DNA from: Euborellia annulipes
Taxonomy: Eukaryota > Arthropoda > Insecta > Dermaptera > Anisolabididae
Reading direction: 5' to 3'
DNA: 64,000 nucleotides
Assembly: GCA_023213315.1 (NCBI GenBank)
Contig: JAKCPI010012734.1
Location: 1-64,000 of the forward strand
Every line of letters starts with the position of its first letter. Positions within the stretch are counted from its first letter, which is position 1. Of this stretch, positions 35,659-47,172 are shown piece after piece. The translations under genes and the position numbers were made by a program. The notes under the pieces are model-generated. The model saw only the letters and a list, made by a program, of their open reading frames with translations. It made no database searches and was not told the origin of the DNA.

Positions 35659-37177
35659 GGGGCATTCCACGCCAACTAGACCACTTTTGAACCCGACCAT
35701 TTTTGATTTGGCTGAAACTTTGTCATCTTTTTGTACCCTATTCAAAACGTGTTTGAGAATTTTTTCAGATTTTACGACCCAGTCAAAAAAAAGTTATAGC
35801 ATTTTCAAAAAACATCGATTTTTTTTTTAAATAACCGTAAAACTGTCAAAAATTAACTTATCGGGACGATTTTTTTTTTTGAAATTTTTGTCTTTAAATG
35901 TAGTTTTCAGAAAAAAATATGACAAAATTTTACAGATTCATCTTGAACGTTTTTTTTTGACATTTTCGGAAAAAAACAAAAATTTCGGGATGAATGACAC
36001 TTTTTTTTAATTTTTTTTTTTTATAAAAAACTTTGATTTTTTCTACAAATGCTCTGAAAATTTCAGCGTGGGATTATTTCGCGTTCTATTTTTTTTTATT
36101 TTTGAAAAAAAATTTTTTTTTTTCTCCGCTTATTTATCATGATGGTGCTCTTAAATTCTTCCAGGATTGACTGAGATTCTAGAAAATTGAAGAAAAATAA
36201 TAATAATAATAGTTAGAGGTGATGAAAATCGAGAAAATTCCATTTATCCTGAAAAAATTAGAAATTAGTTGTTTTTCAATTACTGAAGTATTTGAAGCGT
36301 CAAGTAAAAGCTTAGAAACATGGGCGTAACTAGGGGGGTGCCAGAGGGGCCTGGCTCTCCCCAGAAAGCTCCTTGCCCCAAGAAAAATTGAGAAAATATG
36401 GGGCTTTCCAGGCCCACCGGAAGATGGCTGGTCCCATGGCCCCCCTTTAATTTTTCTTGGGGCAAGGAGCTTTCTGGAGGGGGCAGGCCCCCTGGCACCC
36501 CCTAGTTACGCCCATGTTTCTAAGCTTTTACATGACGCTTCAAATTCTTCAGTAGTTGAATACACAACTAATTTCTAATTTTTTCAGGATAAATGGAATT
36601 TTCTCGATTTTCATCACCTCTAACTATTATTATTATTATTATTTTTCTTCAATTTTCTAGAATCTCAGTCAATCCTGGAAGAATTTAAGAGCACCATCAT
36701 GATAAATAAGCGGAGAAAAAAAAATTTTTTTTTCAAAAATAAAAAAAAAAATAGAACGCGAAATAATCCCACTCTGAAATTTTCAGAGCATTTGTAGAAA
36801 AAATCAAAGTTTTTTATAAAAAAAAAAATTAAAAAAAAAGTGTCATTCATCCCGAAATTTTTGTTTTTTTCCGAAAATGTCAAAAAAACGTTCAAGATGA
36901 ATCTGTAAAATTTTGTCATATTTTTTTCTGAAAACTACATTTAAAGACAAAAATTTCAAAAAAAAATCGTCCCGATAAGTTAATTTTTGACAGTTTTACG
37001 GTTATTTAAAAAAAAAATCGATGTTTTTTGAAAATGCTATAACTTTTTTTTGACTGGGTCGTAAAATCTGAAAAAATTCTCTAACACGTTTTGAATAGGG
37101 TACAAAAAGATGACAAAGTTTCAGCCAAATCAAAAATGGTCGGGTTCAAAAGTGGTCGAGTTGGCGTGGAATGCCCC
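35659..37177. repeat. 1.5-kb near-perfect palindrome
   Basis: GGGGCATTCCACGCCAACT at 35659 mirrors the sequence ending at 37177, and every stretch read between them pairs (for instance the AATTTCGGGATGAATGACAC region at 35980 with 36840). The centre, about 36317-36523, is a hAT-type MITE (CATGGGCGTAACTAGG .. CCTAGTTACGCCCATG) with a loop of about 60 bases. Flanks are ATATATAT on both sides. Open frames in the arms are low-complexity mirror images. Confidence 0.9.
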
Positions 37178-37224
37178 ATATATATTAATCAATGAAGTAC
37201 GTGGCTGTTGATTTACATACAAGG

Positions 37225-37458
37225 AAGGAAGCAGGAGCAGCCAAAAATTAAAGCCTCCGATTTTATCACAATTAATGAGACGTTTCGAGAAAACTTTATT
37301 TTCTCATCATCACTCTTCTATCTATTCAATATTAATGTGTTATATTATGTATTTCTTATGTAGGAAAGACTGATGATGAGAAAATAAAGTTTTCTCGAAA
37401 CGTCTCATTAATTGTAATAAAATCGGAGGCTTTAATTTTTGGATGCTCCTGCTTCCTT
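37225..37458. repeat. 234-bp palindrome with hammerhead core
   Basis: AAGGAAGCAGGAGC at 37225 mirrors GCTCCTGCTTCCTT ending at 37458, around a spacer of about 55 bases. The right arm holds an intact hammerhead core. Confidence 0.85.
37370..37401 (+). ncRNA. Hammerhead ribozyme core
   Basis: CTGATGA (37370-37376), then a perfect 7-bp stem GAGAAAA/TTTTCTC with loop TAAAG, then GAAAC (37397-37401) and GTC. Core residues are intact. In the mirrored left arm the first C is replaced (GTGATGA), which should inactivate it. Such minimal hammerheads with a very short stem III are known from Penelope-like elements. Confidence 0.6.
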
Positions 37459-38139
37459 AATTGTATATATATATATATTAATTGCATATCCCCCCCCCTC
37501 GTCCTACCGAGTGATTGGTCCCCTCCCCCTAATGGGCTATGCCTATGATAAGAATTTCTAAGGCGTTTCATCTTAGTTTTTTAAATTTTTGCTTCAAAGT
37601 TTTTAATAAATGAATATTTCTATGGCAGAAGAGGAAAATAATAATTTATATTATTTTCCTATCTAAGCTTATATCATTAAAAAAAAAAGAAAGTTTAATA
37701 AGATAGAATATATTTTTTTAATTTATTTATAAACAAATTAAAATACTTTTTAATTTCATTTTCCCCGCTAGAGAAATATTAAGTGAAAATTATTATATAA
37801 ATACAAAGGCCTTGTTAGATATTTATAATGGGAGGAGGTTCATGACATCTGAAATCCCCCTCTCCTTCTTAGACAGATATGAAATCTAATGAGGCTCTAG
37901 GCCTATATCTAGATAAAATAATTTAATTTTTCAATTACCTATATATTTTATGGAGTTTCATACTATGATTATTTTTGGTTTTTGATAAATACTCTTTAAT
38001 ACAACGCATTGTTAAAAAATATGGCCCTGGACTGGATATAAGTTCTTAATTATTATCACTAAATTTCAAAAAATTTGGTCCAGGAGTTGCTGAGAAAATT
38101 ATCATTATTGAATATTGTATGTTTTTTTTTTAATTATAA
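37459..38139. other. No recognisable feature
   Basis: AT-rich sequence without a supported ORF. Confidence 0.4.
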
Positions 38140-38270
38140 TAATTGAAGGTCTTTTTCGGCATATGAGGCCATTTAGACCCCACTATTTATTTCAATTGAT
38201 TTATATCCATTCAATAAAATAAATTTTTCGGCTGGGACGGGCTGCGAACCCTCGACCTTTGGCATCAGCA
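38140..38270 (-). mobile_element. Second SINE-like family, minus copy
   Basis: GGCCATTTAGACCC, a body with CAATTGATTT, and GGGCTGCGAACCCTCGACC, a B-box-like element. It is inverted relative to the copy at 38465-38605. Confidence 0.55.
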
Positions 38271-38464
38271 GCTGTATAAGTTTAATACATTGATTTAATT
38301 TATCTTTGGAATTACTTATCAAATAAACTTGTCAAATTTATATTTTTATTTAAGAAGTTATTAAAAGGACGAGTGAATCGGTCCGAAGGGAGCTGTAAAA
38401 ATGACCAATTAAAAACCACTATTTTCTTAGCTTGACCTGGATCAAATCTTTTGAAAATTAGTGG

Positions 38465-38605
38465 TAAGATGCTTTATGGCTCAAAGGCTTCTTGTGCCAA
38501 AGGTCAAGGGTTCGTCCCGCCCCAGGCGAGAAATTTATTTCAATTGAATTGAATACAAACCATTTGAAATAAATAGGGACGGGGTCTAAATGGCCTCAGA
38601 CCTTA
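38465..38605 (+). mobile_element. Second SINE-like family, plus copy
   Basis: GTGCCAAAGGTCAAGGGTTC (B-box-like), the body, and GGGTCTAAATGGCCTCAGAC. Same family as 38140-38270 in opposite orientation. Confidence 0.55.
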
Positions 38606-39365
38606 AACAAATTAAATTTAATCAAATTTAATTTTGTTTCTTACCCCACGGTTGCATTGACTAAATTTAAATATATTTCAAAGAAAAGAATTATATTTAA
38701 TTTAATAGTGGTATAAATGAAAAAGACTCCTATGTTGTACCTATTATCACATCTGAAGATGATGGATTTTTTGTGCGCGGTTAACGTGGCTGGATGCCCA
38801 CCCATCGTCATATACGACCATTAAACTCTCTAGCGAGCCGCCTAGCGGAAGGTCTTGGTTCGTGGCCAGACGTTGACACTTTTGTAACTCTAACGGCGAG
38901 CTAAGACATATGCACATGTTCAGAGAGGAGATACAGACCTACTCTCAGTCAGGAGAGAATATAAAAACAAAACAGAGAATTATGCTATTGAAAAAATAAA
39001 AAAAAAAATGATGGGGGTGCCGTGTAACCGACATACTCTTCGCAAAATAAGTTATACTTACAAAGTGTTTGGACATTTACTTAAAATCTTATATACCTGT
39101 ATATTAAAGGGGCGGACTCCTCGCAAAAAAAATATTTTCAAATTATTTAAATATTAAATAATAAGGTCATATCCGGTGATTTTAACATTTTCCATCACTT
39201 GTTATATTTTCTGCTTCATTTACCCTAAAATTGAAGACAGGGTTCGTTTTAATTTTCATTTGATCATCCAAGATGTTTACATCATCATGAAATGGTTACG
39301 TTCGTTATTTTTATAAGATTATCAGTTTGAAAGAAAGAAATTATTCACAAAAAAATTTATATTCC
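38606..39365. other. AT-rich stretch with a GC-richer block
   Basis: A GC-richer block at about 38760-38950 is unlike its surroundings and unrecognised. No ORF is supported. Confidence 0.35.
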
Positions 39366-40038
39366 TAGGGCGTGACAAGAAGCTTTTGAACAAAATCGAC
39401 CAAAGAGTACTAGTACTTTACTGATGCACTTTTTCAGTTTTTTTTTTCGATTTTCTCTAAATTTCGCTCCAACGATTTTTTTTTAATTCAAAAATCAATT
39501 ATTTTTTAAAGCTCTTTAAAATGTATATTCTCATTTTGTCATTGGAATCTTCTGAAGACCATTTTACTCTTGTATTTCATAGAAAAGATAGAAATGTTTG
39601 CCTACCATGGCAACCATTTCCCATACTTGTAAATTTTACATCTAATATATCGGCGGAAACTAAATCAGAGGCGTACCGAGGCAGTTGGGGGCCTGGGGCG
39701 GCACTAGAAGAGGGGGCCTTATATTGAATTTTTTTTTTTTTGAGGGGAGTGCTCATCTTTAAATAACCCTCTCCATACACAAAAATATTTTTAAAATACC
39801 GTATATACCTGAACCCCAAGGGATCAGAGCCTGTCAAGGAGAAATTTTAATTATATTTTGTTTTTTTTTATCTAAATTTTTCCGCACCCCCCTCGGTACA
39901 CCACTGAACTAAATATATGTCAGGGCAAAAGGCCTTAGTTGCTGAAAAGCCTTTATTATATTTAAATAATAAATATATGTCGACACAAAAAAATCCGGTG
40001 TGACAAGCACAGTACACAACTTCTCTTGCCGAAGGGTA
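39366..40038 (-). mobile_element. Double-hairpin element with hAT MITE
   Basis: Lacks the 3' hairpin. It retains GAGTACTAGTACTTTAC, a partial X-box (CCTACCATGGCAAC) and half of the 5' hairpin (CCGGTGTGACAAGCACAGT). A hAT MITE sits at 39666-39906. Confidence 0.75.
39666..39906. mobile_element. hAT-type MITE, TIR CAGAGGCGTACCGAGG
   Basis: CAGAGGCGTACCGAGG .. CCTCGGTACACCACTG flanked by perfect AACTAAAT (39658-39665 and 39907-39914). Confidence 0.9.
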
Positions 40039-40290
40039 TATATTATAATTAATTATAATATTAACACAGCTAAATAAGAAAATGCTATGATAAATGTTGG
40101 AAATTATTTTATTTATTAAGGGGTTCGTTAGGGTTGTTTGTTTAGGGGTGACAATATTCATGAAATTCCATGAATGTTTTAAATCATCTGATAATATTTT
40201 TTTCTACCTTTAAATGGTCTTAGTAATAGTAAAAAAGTATTTTTTTTTTTTGTCTTTTATAAAAAGGGAATTGCTATTTTGATTCTTTCC

Positions 40291-40430
40291 TATACAAAGC
40301 TCAAACAAGCATAGACTTCTCTCTCTCAGTTGAGTGCGCGAACTCGGACCTCTCTCTTTTCTCGTGTTAAAGTGAATAATTATTTAGTGTAACTCACCCC
40401 GAACACACACCCTTGAGCCTGTTATTAAAG
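40291..40430 (+). promoter_or_regulatory. Candidate TATA/initiator and 5' exon
   Basis: TATACAAAG at 40291 lies about 35 bases upstream of an arthropod-type initiator TCAGTT (40326-40331). The next 100 bases end in TTAAAG before GTAAAT (40431), a good splice donor. No ORF follows. It could be a gene's non-coding first exon or an LTR promoter. Confidence 0.25.
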
Positions 40431-40954
40431 GTAAATAATATTCTTATTTACTTTCCCTTACCCTATATTTTTTATTGAAGAAAAATGATTAAAAAAAAAA
40501 AAAATAGGAAATTTATCTTTTTAAAATTTTCGGATATTAATACTGTATATTTTTTTTATATATCAGCCTGTCCCCTTAGAGCCTCTGGAAAAGAAGGGGT
40601 AAATGAGTTAGGTAAAAAATAATGCACTTGTTTATTTTTTCTTTTTCTTTCGGTCATTTAGACACTAAATTTTTTTTATTTCATACATCATATATTTTTG
40701 TTTAGCACATTTATTTATTATTTATTTATCCTGAGGCGGTTTAAGGGTTGAAAATAATAATAAACTAATTCAATAATTATTTACCACATAAAAAATTAAT
40801 TTATGGTAATTTTAAAGTGACCCTGGGCTATATATTAATAGGGGTCTCCAACCCATTCTACTCTCACCACTAAAAAAAAAAAAAAACAAGTTTAACGTGG
40901 TATTCAGAAATATTTTTAACGAATTTGTGAGCATGTTTTATTTGTTGGTGGACC

Positions 40955-41040
40955 AAACGCCCTATGTATTCGAACCCAGGATTTCCAGCCTTTCCGGGAC
41001 ATCAGGGTGCTAACCTTTGTATCAGACCACCGGGTCCAAC
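40955..41040 (-). mobile_element. Possible tRNA-like SINE head
   Basis: On the minus strand it reads GGTGGTCTGATACAAAGGTTAG and, further on, CTGGGTTCGAATAC, which resemble pol III A and B boxes. A partial echo lies at 41080-41130 on the plus strand. Confidence 0.35.
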
Positions 41041-41349
41041 AAATACATTCCCTATAAATGCAGATTGACCGTATATTTCGAGGATCCGGTGGCCTAGGTT
41101 CAAAGGGTAGCTGGAAAGGCTGAAGGACCTAAAGCAAAATCACACATTTGTTAAATATATCTACTAGGTATATAGAGATTTGAAAAATTTCGGGGCCTCC
41201 TTAGCCCTTCCCTCTTAATACGCCCCTGTCTAATATCGAATATAAGCAAACACAGGGAAGGGCTGGTGTAGATAAATCCCTGGACACTGTCCTTTAAACT
41301 TCATTCATAAAATCTTAATGGAGAATTATTTTTGCTAGATTGCCAGATC

Positions 41350-42432
41350 TCTAAGGGATAGATTATTAAACAATTTCTCTTTTGCAGGTTTGTGTTTCTC
41401 CAGTGCAAATGTGCTCAGTGTTCAGTGTTCAGTGTTCAGTGTTCAGTGCTCAGTGTTCAACTAGTGCAATCAACTGGATCAGCTCTACGAGTGCAAGGAA
41501 AGGAGCTTCGTGCGACCGTCAACCCCTCAGGAGGTGAATATTTTATTCTCTAGATATACACACATAATTCCAAAAATAGATGAATGTTCTGATTCTAATT
41601 CCATTTTTTTCTTTTTTGTTACAGATTCCTGAGGGTCAACAGAACAAAGGTATATTACGCATGGTGCAAGAATATTAAAGGGGATAGATTAGATTTTTTC
41701 AGCTAGCCCCAACTATTAAAGAGCCTCCTCCCCCCCCCCCGCCGAGGGATTCAGCATCATCTTGGTATCCAGGACTTAAGGTTTGATTTCTAAATGAATA
41801 CAAATTTAAAAAATATATTAACTTTTCGATATTTAATTAAAAAATTTATTTTCACTGCTTAATTGTAGTTTGAAGATTTAATTATAGAGGGTGGAGGGTG
41901 CACCATGCCAACGAAATGAGATGGTTTTTATTTTTGAACCTGCAGCTCCCCCTCGTGAATCTAATAGTGAAGAAATCAACGAAAATACTTTCATTTTAGG
42001 CCTTTGTTGGATATTCGTTGTTCTCGTTGTTGTTGTTGTTAGCTTCAGGTGCCTATTCTAATCTTTTAGCTACTTCGTTTTGTTAGGACCCCTTGAGTTG
42101 GTTTTAATTTAGAAGAGTAAAATGAAAGATATTCTCGTTGATTTATTCCATGATCGAACGATTCGTAAGGAGATGCGGTCAGATCTGATTGACAGATTGA
42201 GGCCCAGGTTCACAAGTGTTTTGTGTTTTGCGAAAAGTCACCTCTTGTTGACGCATTTTGGAGTCTGATATGTTTTTGTATCTTTGAGGGTGGGTTTGAG
42301 GTGGTTCTATGAGTTGAAATGAGTCAGAGAAGGGTTGCACTTTCTCCAGAAATAGCCTGGAGGTTCCAAATTGCAATCCTGGAGGCTAGGGACCCGAGGG
42401 CTCCACCGATCTGATGGTGGAGACGGGGTCAA
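41350..42432 (+). repeat. Dispersed segmental duplication, copy 2
   Basis: Second copy of the 20438-22362 segment, without its TIR insertion. The block after TTTTGCAG contains a run of TCAGTGT units (about five) where copy 1 has fewer. Splice-like borders are conserved: CAGGAG/GTGAAT, TTACAG, GTATAT, TTTCAG. Confidence 0.7.
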
Positions 42433-44405
42433 AAATCACTTCCACATTTGTTCGTATTTTGTGTTAGATTAGGTAGGATCTCTTACAATGTTAGCCCCCT
42501 CACTCGTTTCCTCATAATCCAAAAAATCAAGTTTGCTCTCACTGATACGATTTCTCCAGACTCCCAGCTTATGATATTTCATTTTATAAAAAAAATTTAA
42601 TATAAAAAATTTTACTTTAAGTTTAATAGTGTACATGAGGCACAATTCTTTCCGAATTTTCTTTTCGATTTATTGATATTAAATTATACAGAAAAAATAA
42701 GTCATCAAGATTATATAAAAAAGAAGTCATCAAGACTATTTTAAATATGAATTGAAATAAGTAAGTAAATTAATAAAATAAAATTTGTAAAACTATGATT
42801 TATAAATTATTTGTTTTTCTTGTAATCTCATAAACGGTAGTTAAATTCTTGGTTAAATAAAACCAACATATTTTATTTAACCAAGAATTTAACTACCGTT
42901 TATGAGATTACAATCTATAAGACTGGTTCACACTAAAAATATTAATATTTTGTTTTTCTTATAAGGTTTTTTTTTTTAGGTCTTTTTAGTCATAAAATTT
43001 CCTTATGGGAGTGGAATTTTATTTTCAATAATAGGCGAAATGGCGTGATGTGATTCTTACAACTTTGAGAACTTAACAAATATGAAAAAAAAAAACAAAA
43101 AAACTATCAAGTCGATGTCTGGAATAAAGTAAAAGCACACCCTGAGATGCCTTGAGCCTAGGCAACCGCTACGCTTTTCTGTCTATATGGTAGCCGACTT
43201 TCCCTCTTTATTTCTAAATAATAAAAATAATAATTTTATTATAATTTTACTTTGCTTCTGGATTATTCATCTTGGCTTTGATTTTGACTGTTCCTGCTTT
43301 CTTTCTTTATATATTACATTTTAAACGACGTCATAATTATTAAAAATTTTAAAATAAAAGTATAATGGTAGCCTATAGAATTTCTCAATAAAAGAAAATT
43401 TCTGCCACCCGGTGATTATATTGTTTGAAGTTATGGCTATCGAAACCGAAATTACAGCGCATTTCATTTTTTATCCCCTATGACTCAATATAAAATTGAA
43501 AAGCGCATTTTTTCTCTCTTTTCATGCGAAGAAATATGTAAATATATGAATTAATTTTTCACAAAAGACTAATAAATAAAAATAATTTTTTAAATGAAAG
43601 TTTTTGAACCAAAGAGAGGGGAAAAATTTATTTTTTCCTGATCTACATATCAAAGTAGTTTCCATAAAAAAAAAAACTTACAAAGTAGTGCTCCTTACTA
43701 ATTAGAATTAAAAAAAAAAACTTTTTTATTGAATTGAAAATATTTCTCTTTGTTCATATAAAACGTTTTTATATTGAATGATGTATGATAAAGTAACGTG
43801 GTAGCTGCATCGTAAATTTTTTTGTTGATTTTAATAAAAATGGTTCCAGTAGTTGAGTTTGGAGCACGAGTTTCTAACTAGAGATATAAATAAACAAAGA
43901 AGCATTTTTGTCTCAAGTCGGTTACCTTTTGTATTAATAAATAAATAATAAAATTATTAACTCATTTAGTAATCAATACCTTCTGATATTAACATTATTA
44001 TCTAATAAAAATTTCCCGTGTAAGGCTAAAAAAAATGGTAGCCTAATTGGGTCATTATTTGAATTTTTGGGTTTAAAGGTGAAAAAATTGCTGGGCTAAG
44101 AAACAAGTGGAGGCGATGGACGTTTTGTTGACAACAATGAGGAAAGGGCAAAATTCAATAAAATCGGCAAATGGAAAGATTCAATCTTCTTCTTTCTTCG
44201 CCTTTATTATTCCCGCTTTGGTGAGGGGTCGGCGGTTGGATGGAACTATCCAATCGATTTCAAAAATTTGATCTAGATTCAGATTAAATTCTATTCCTCA
44301 TTCTTTAATCATTCGACCTTTTTTTTATAAAACTATTGCCCTTCAATAATATTTTAATTTCAGGAAATAAATAAATCTCTTTGAAAAAGGATTTAGATTT
44401 CCAAT
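42433..44405. other. AT-rich stretch, one short palindrome
   Basis: Apart from the palindrome at 42821-42912 no gene or known repeat is recognised. Confidence 0.45.
42821..42912. repeat. 92-bp perfect-arm palindrome
   Basis: TGTAATCTCATAAACGGTAG at 42821 pairs exactly with the sequence ending at 42912; arms are about 41 bp around a 10-base loop. No TIR family is recognised. Confidence 0.9.
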
Positions 44406-44597
44406 CAGGGCCGGAACTAGGAGATCTTTTAGGAGGGGCAAAATTTAATTTGCCACCCCCTCCTTAAAATTTTCTATATAAAATTCATTTACATTTTACT
44501 TTTTTTTTAGTAAATCTTTCTTTAATTGCCGCCCCCTGATATCTGTCGCCCGGGGCACATGCACCCACTGCCCCTCCCCCCCCTAGATCCAGCCCTG
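44406..44597. mobile_element. hAT-type MITE, TIR CAGGGCCGGA, no flanking duplication
   Basis: Same family as 27108 and 32362. The 8-base flanks do not match (TTTCCAAT against TGCTAGAT), so the site was rearranged after insertion or formed by recombination. Confidence 0.8.
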
Positions 44598-45342
44598 TGC
44601 TAGATCCTTATAGAGAATTTAGATTTCAATCGAAATCCTAAATTCTTTTTGTTTGATCAATTAAAATTCAAAATCTTGCTTCCGATTGGATTTCAAAATT
44701 TAAATCCAAAATGAAAGCGATCCTGCCCAACCCCTCATATCTATTGATATCTCCTTAAAATGCTTTTACCTGCTATTATTCTGGGGAACTACCATCTAGC
44801 CGGTTTGTCCATCAAGTTCCTAGACAATTGCAAAATTTAGTCGATATTTTTTCCGAATTTTTTAGACCCCAATTTCTCATGAATTTTTTTAACCTTTTCT
44901 CAATAGTTTAATATATCTAAATTGCCTCTTTTCAAAAAGTGCATTTCAGATAGAACTTCTCCTCGCCGCCTTTCCACTGATTAAAATCGACTATTTAATT
45001 AATAGGATACAAATTGGTAGATCCGAAGTTAGACTCCCCTATCTTTTTCGATTGTTTGAATTAAATATTAATTATATTAATTAATATTCTTCACTCACGA
45101 TCAACGATTTTCATTGAAAGAGTTTCCAATTAATTAAAGATTACTTTTCCCTAGAAGATTTTCTGGCCACTAAAAAATTCACCCTTAGTGTTCCTGATTT
45201 AAAAATATTTCATAATTTTCAAAAATCAATTCATCGCTCCCAGAAAAAAATAATTTTATAAAGAAATCAAATTTCTTTAGATTAAGGGGCGGGATTCACA
45301 ATGCCCTCAACTATTCACCACTACTCCGGAGAAACCCCTCCC

Positions 45343-45613
45343 CGGTGGCGTAGCGTGGGGGGGGGCCCAGGGGGGTCATCATGCCCCGGGCGCTACTCAC
45401 AAAGGGGCGCCAAATGGTCCGCGAAACAAAAAATTGCTGGATAATTTTTATTTTTATTATAATTGATTTCTGGAAAATATATTTTAAAATTAGTGCCAGT
45501 GTAATATAATAATTTCGTATATTTTACATATAACATTATATAGTTTTCGAATGGGGGGGGGGCGCTAAAAAGCTATTGTGCCCCGGGCGCGAGTTAAACT
45601 CGCTACGCCACTG
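45343..45613. mobile_element. hAT-type MITE, TIR CRGTGGCGTAGCG
   Basis: CGGTGGCGTAGCG .. CTCGCTACGCCACTG between CCCCTCCC duplications (45335-45342 and 45614-45621). Confidence 0.88.
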
Positions 45614-46661
45614 CCCCTCCCCCCTCATTACTATATTTTTCTGTCTCTATTATTTTTTGAATATAAAATTTCATTAAGATGGGTTGAATATCAGATATTT
45701 CATTTTATTAAAATAAACGGTCGGAATTTAATCCCTAATTAATTCACCAGCTTAAAAAAAACGCAACGTTTTCATATATAAATTACAAAAATTTTACTGT
45801 TTTATATATAAATAGTGTGCCAAATAATTTGCTTCAGTTAGTGTGAGATAACACTAACCAATCTCTACGGAATTCGGCTTAAAAACCTAGATCGAAAAAA
45901 ATAGCTAGTTTATTTTGAAAGTTATTTACATATTATTCTAATCACGAATAATTTTAATAATTAAATTATATTTAAAATAAAAAAATTTCTAAACTAAGCT
46001 TATTTTGCTTAATCAAAAAAATATACGTAAAAAAATATATAATTTACCTTATAACAAAGTAGATTTCGTGATATCAGCATAAATAATTTGAAAAACACTT
46101 AAACACAGCACACAAAAAGCACACAAATTTCTGACAATTAAAAAAAAACACTCGTCAAAGACACTAGACCATTATCGTTCTGGCATAGACTGCTCACCGG
46201 GGCGTCTTGCAGCTCAGTTTTGTTGAGGGTGGCTTAGCGATCCGTGACTCTTTAAGAGGGGACCTCCAAGGAGAATAACTTCTCCCCACCCTGAATTTAC
46301 CCGAGAAAGTGTTATGCTTTAAAACACTTGTAAGAATAGCATGTGCCTTTTTGAATTACATCAACAGGTGACATTCACTAATATTCTGAAGTCTCAAACA
46401 ATTCACATTCCTGATTTCCCCAAACCATTGGCTTATTATAATTATCACATAAAAAAAAAAAAAAAAATATAATCATTCAAACGTTCTTCTTTTGTTTGAA
46501 TTCTTGTTATGTCAATATATAACAGAAGAACAATAATCGTGTTTGGAATTTTTCTTCTCTAAATTTCCTTGGTTTTTCTGCCTATAAAAAAAAAATTACA
46601 CTTCAAAAAGTCAATCCCTATTTCATGGGCTCTATGGGATAATTATTACAAAATTGCATTT
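45614..46661. other. AT-rich stretch, possible minus-strand 5' exon
   Basis: The block 46048-46250 on the minus strand ends in TTGTTATAAG before GTAAAT and is GC-richer upstream. It may be a first exon. Nothing else is recognised. Confidence 0.25.
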
Positions 46662-46710
46662 ACTTTCTCTTATCTGTTCATATATAGAAAGTATTGGATT
46701 TAATTCAATT
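46662..46710 (-). mobile_element. Double-hairpin element, end fragment
   Basis: ACTTTCTCTTATCTGTTCAT .. GAAAGTATTGGATT is the 3' hairpin of the family, interrupted by the retroposon at 46711. Confidence 0.6.
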
Positions 46711-46928
46711 TTGTTCAGGGGCTTGTGGGTTCGTGGATGGCGACCACGAGCTGCTTTAGCTGAGACTGACAGTACTTCTATTCTTTGTATGTCAGTCCCT
46801 CTTTCCTTCTATATTTTCAACAGGCGTCAGACCGTGCGACTGGCCGGCCTGTTCTATTCCTTCGCGGTCGCAAAAACCCCCTCCGCCGACCCCGCACCCC
46901 GGGATTAAGGCAAAGAAAGAAGAAGAAG
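46711..46928 (+). mobile_element. GC-rich retroposon with 18-bp target duplication
   Basis: ATTGGATTTAATTCAATT occurs at 46693-46710 and again at 46929-46946. The inserted 218 bp are much richer in GC than their surroundings and end in an A/G-rich AAGAAAGAAGAAGAAG tail, the pattern of LINE-mobilised SINEs. No relation to the tRNA-derived SINE of this window is seen. Confidence 0.75.
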
Positions 46929-47172
46929 ATTGGATTTAATTCAATTCGAATTTTCTGTATATGGCCAAAGAGTTCTAGTGTGATAAGCACTGTGCTTTCC
47001 CCAGTCACCAGTAGTTCATTTTTGACTAGGTACAGTACGTACGTGTCACATCCCATCTTTTCAAGTTAAAGAAATTTGTACAGGTTATTTTGGGGTACTC
47101 TATCTATCCTAAGTTTTCGACCTAGAGGTCCCTATGCTAACTTGGAGGGGGTGGGGGGGGGGGGCAAAAACC

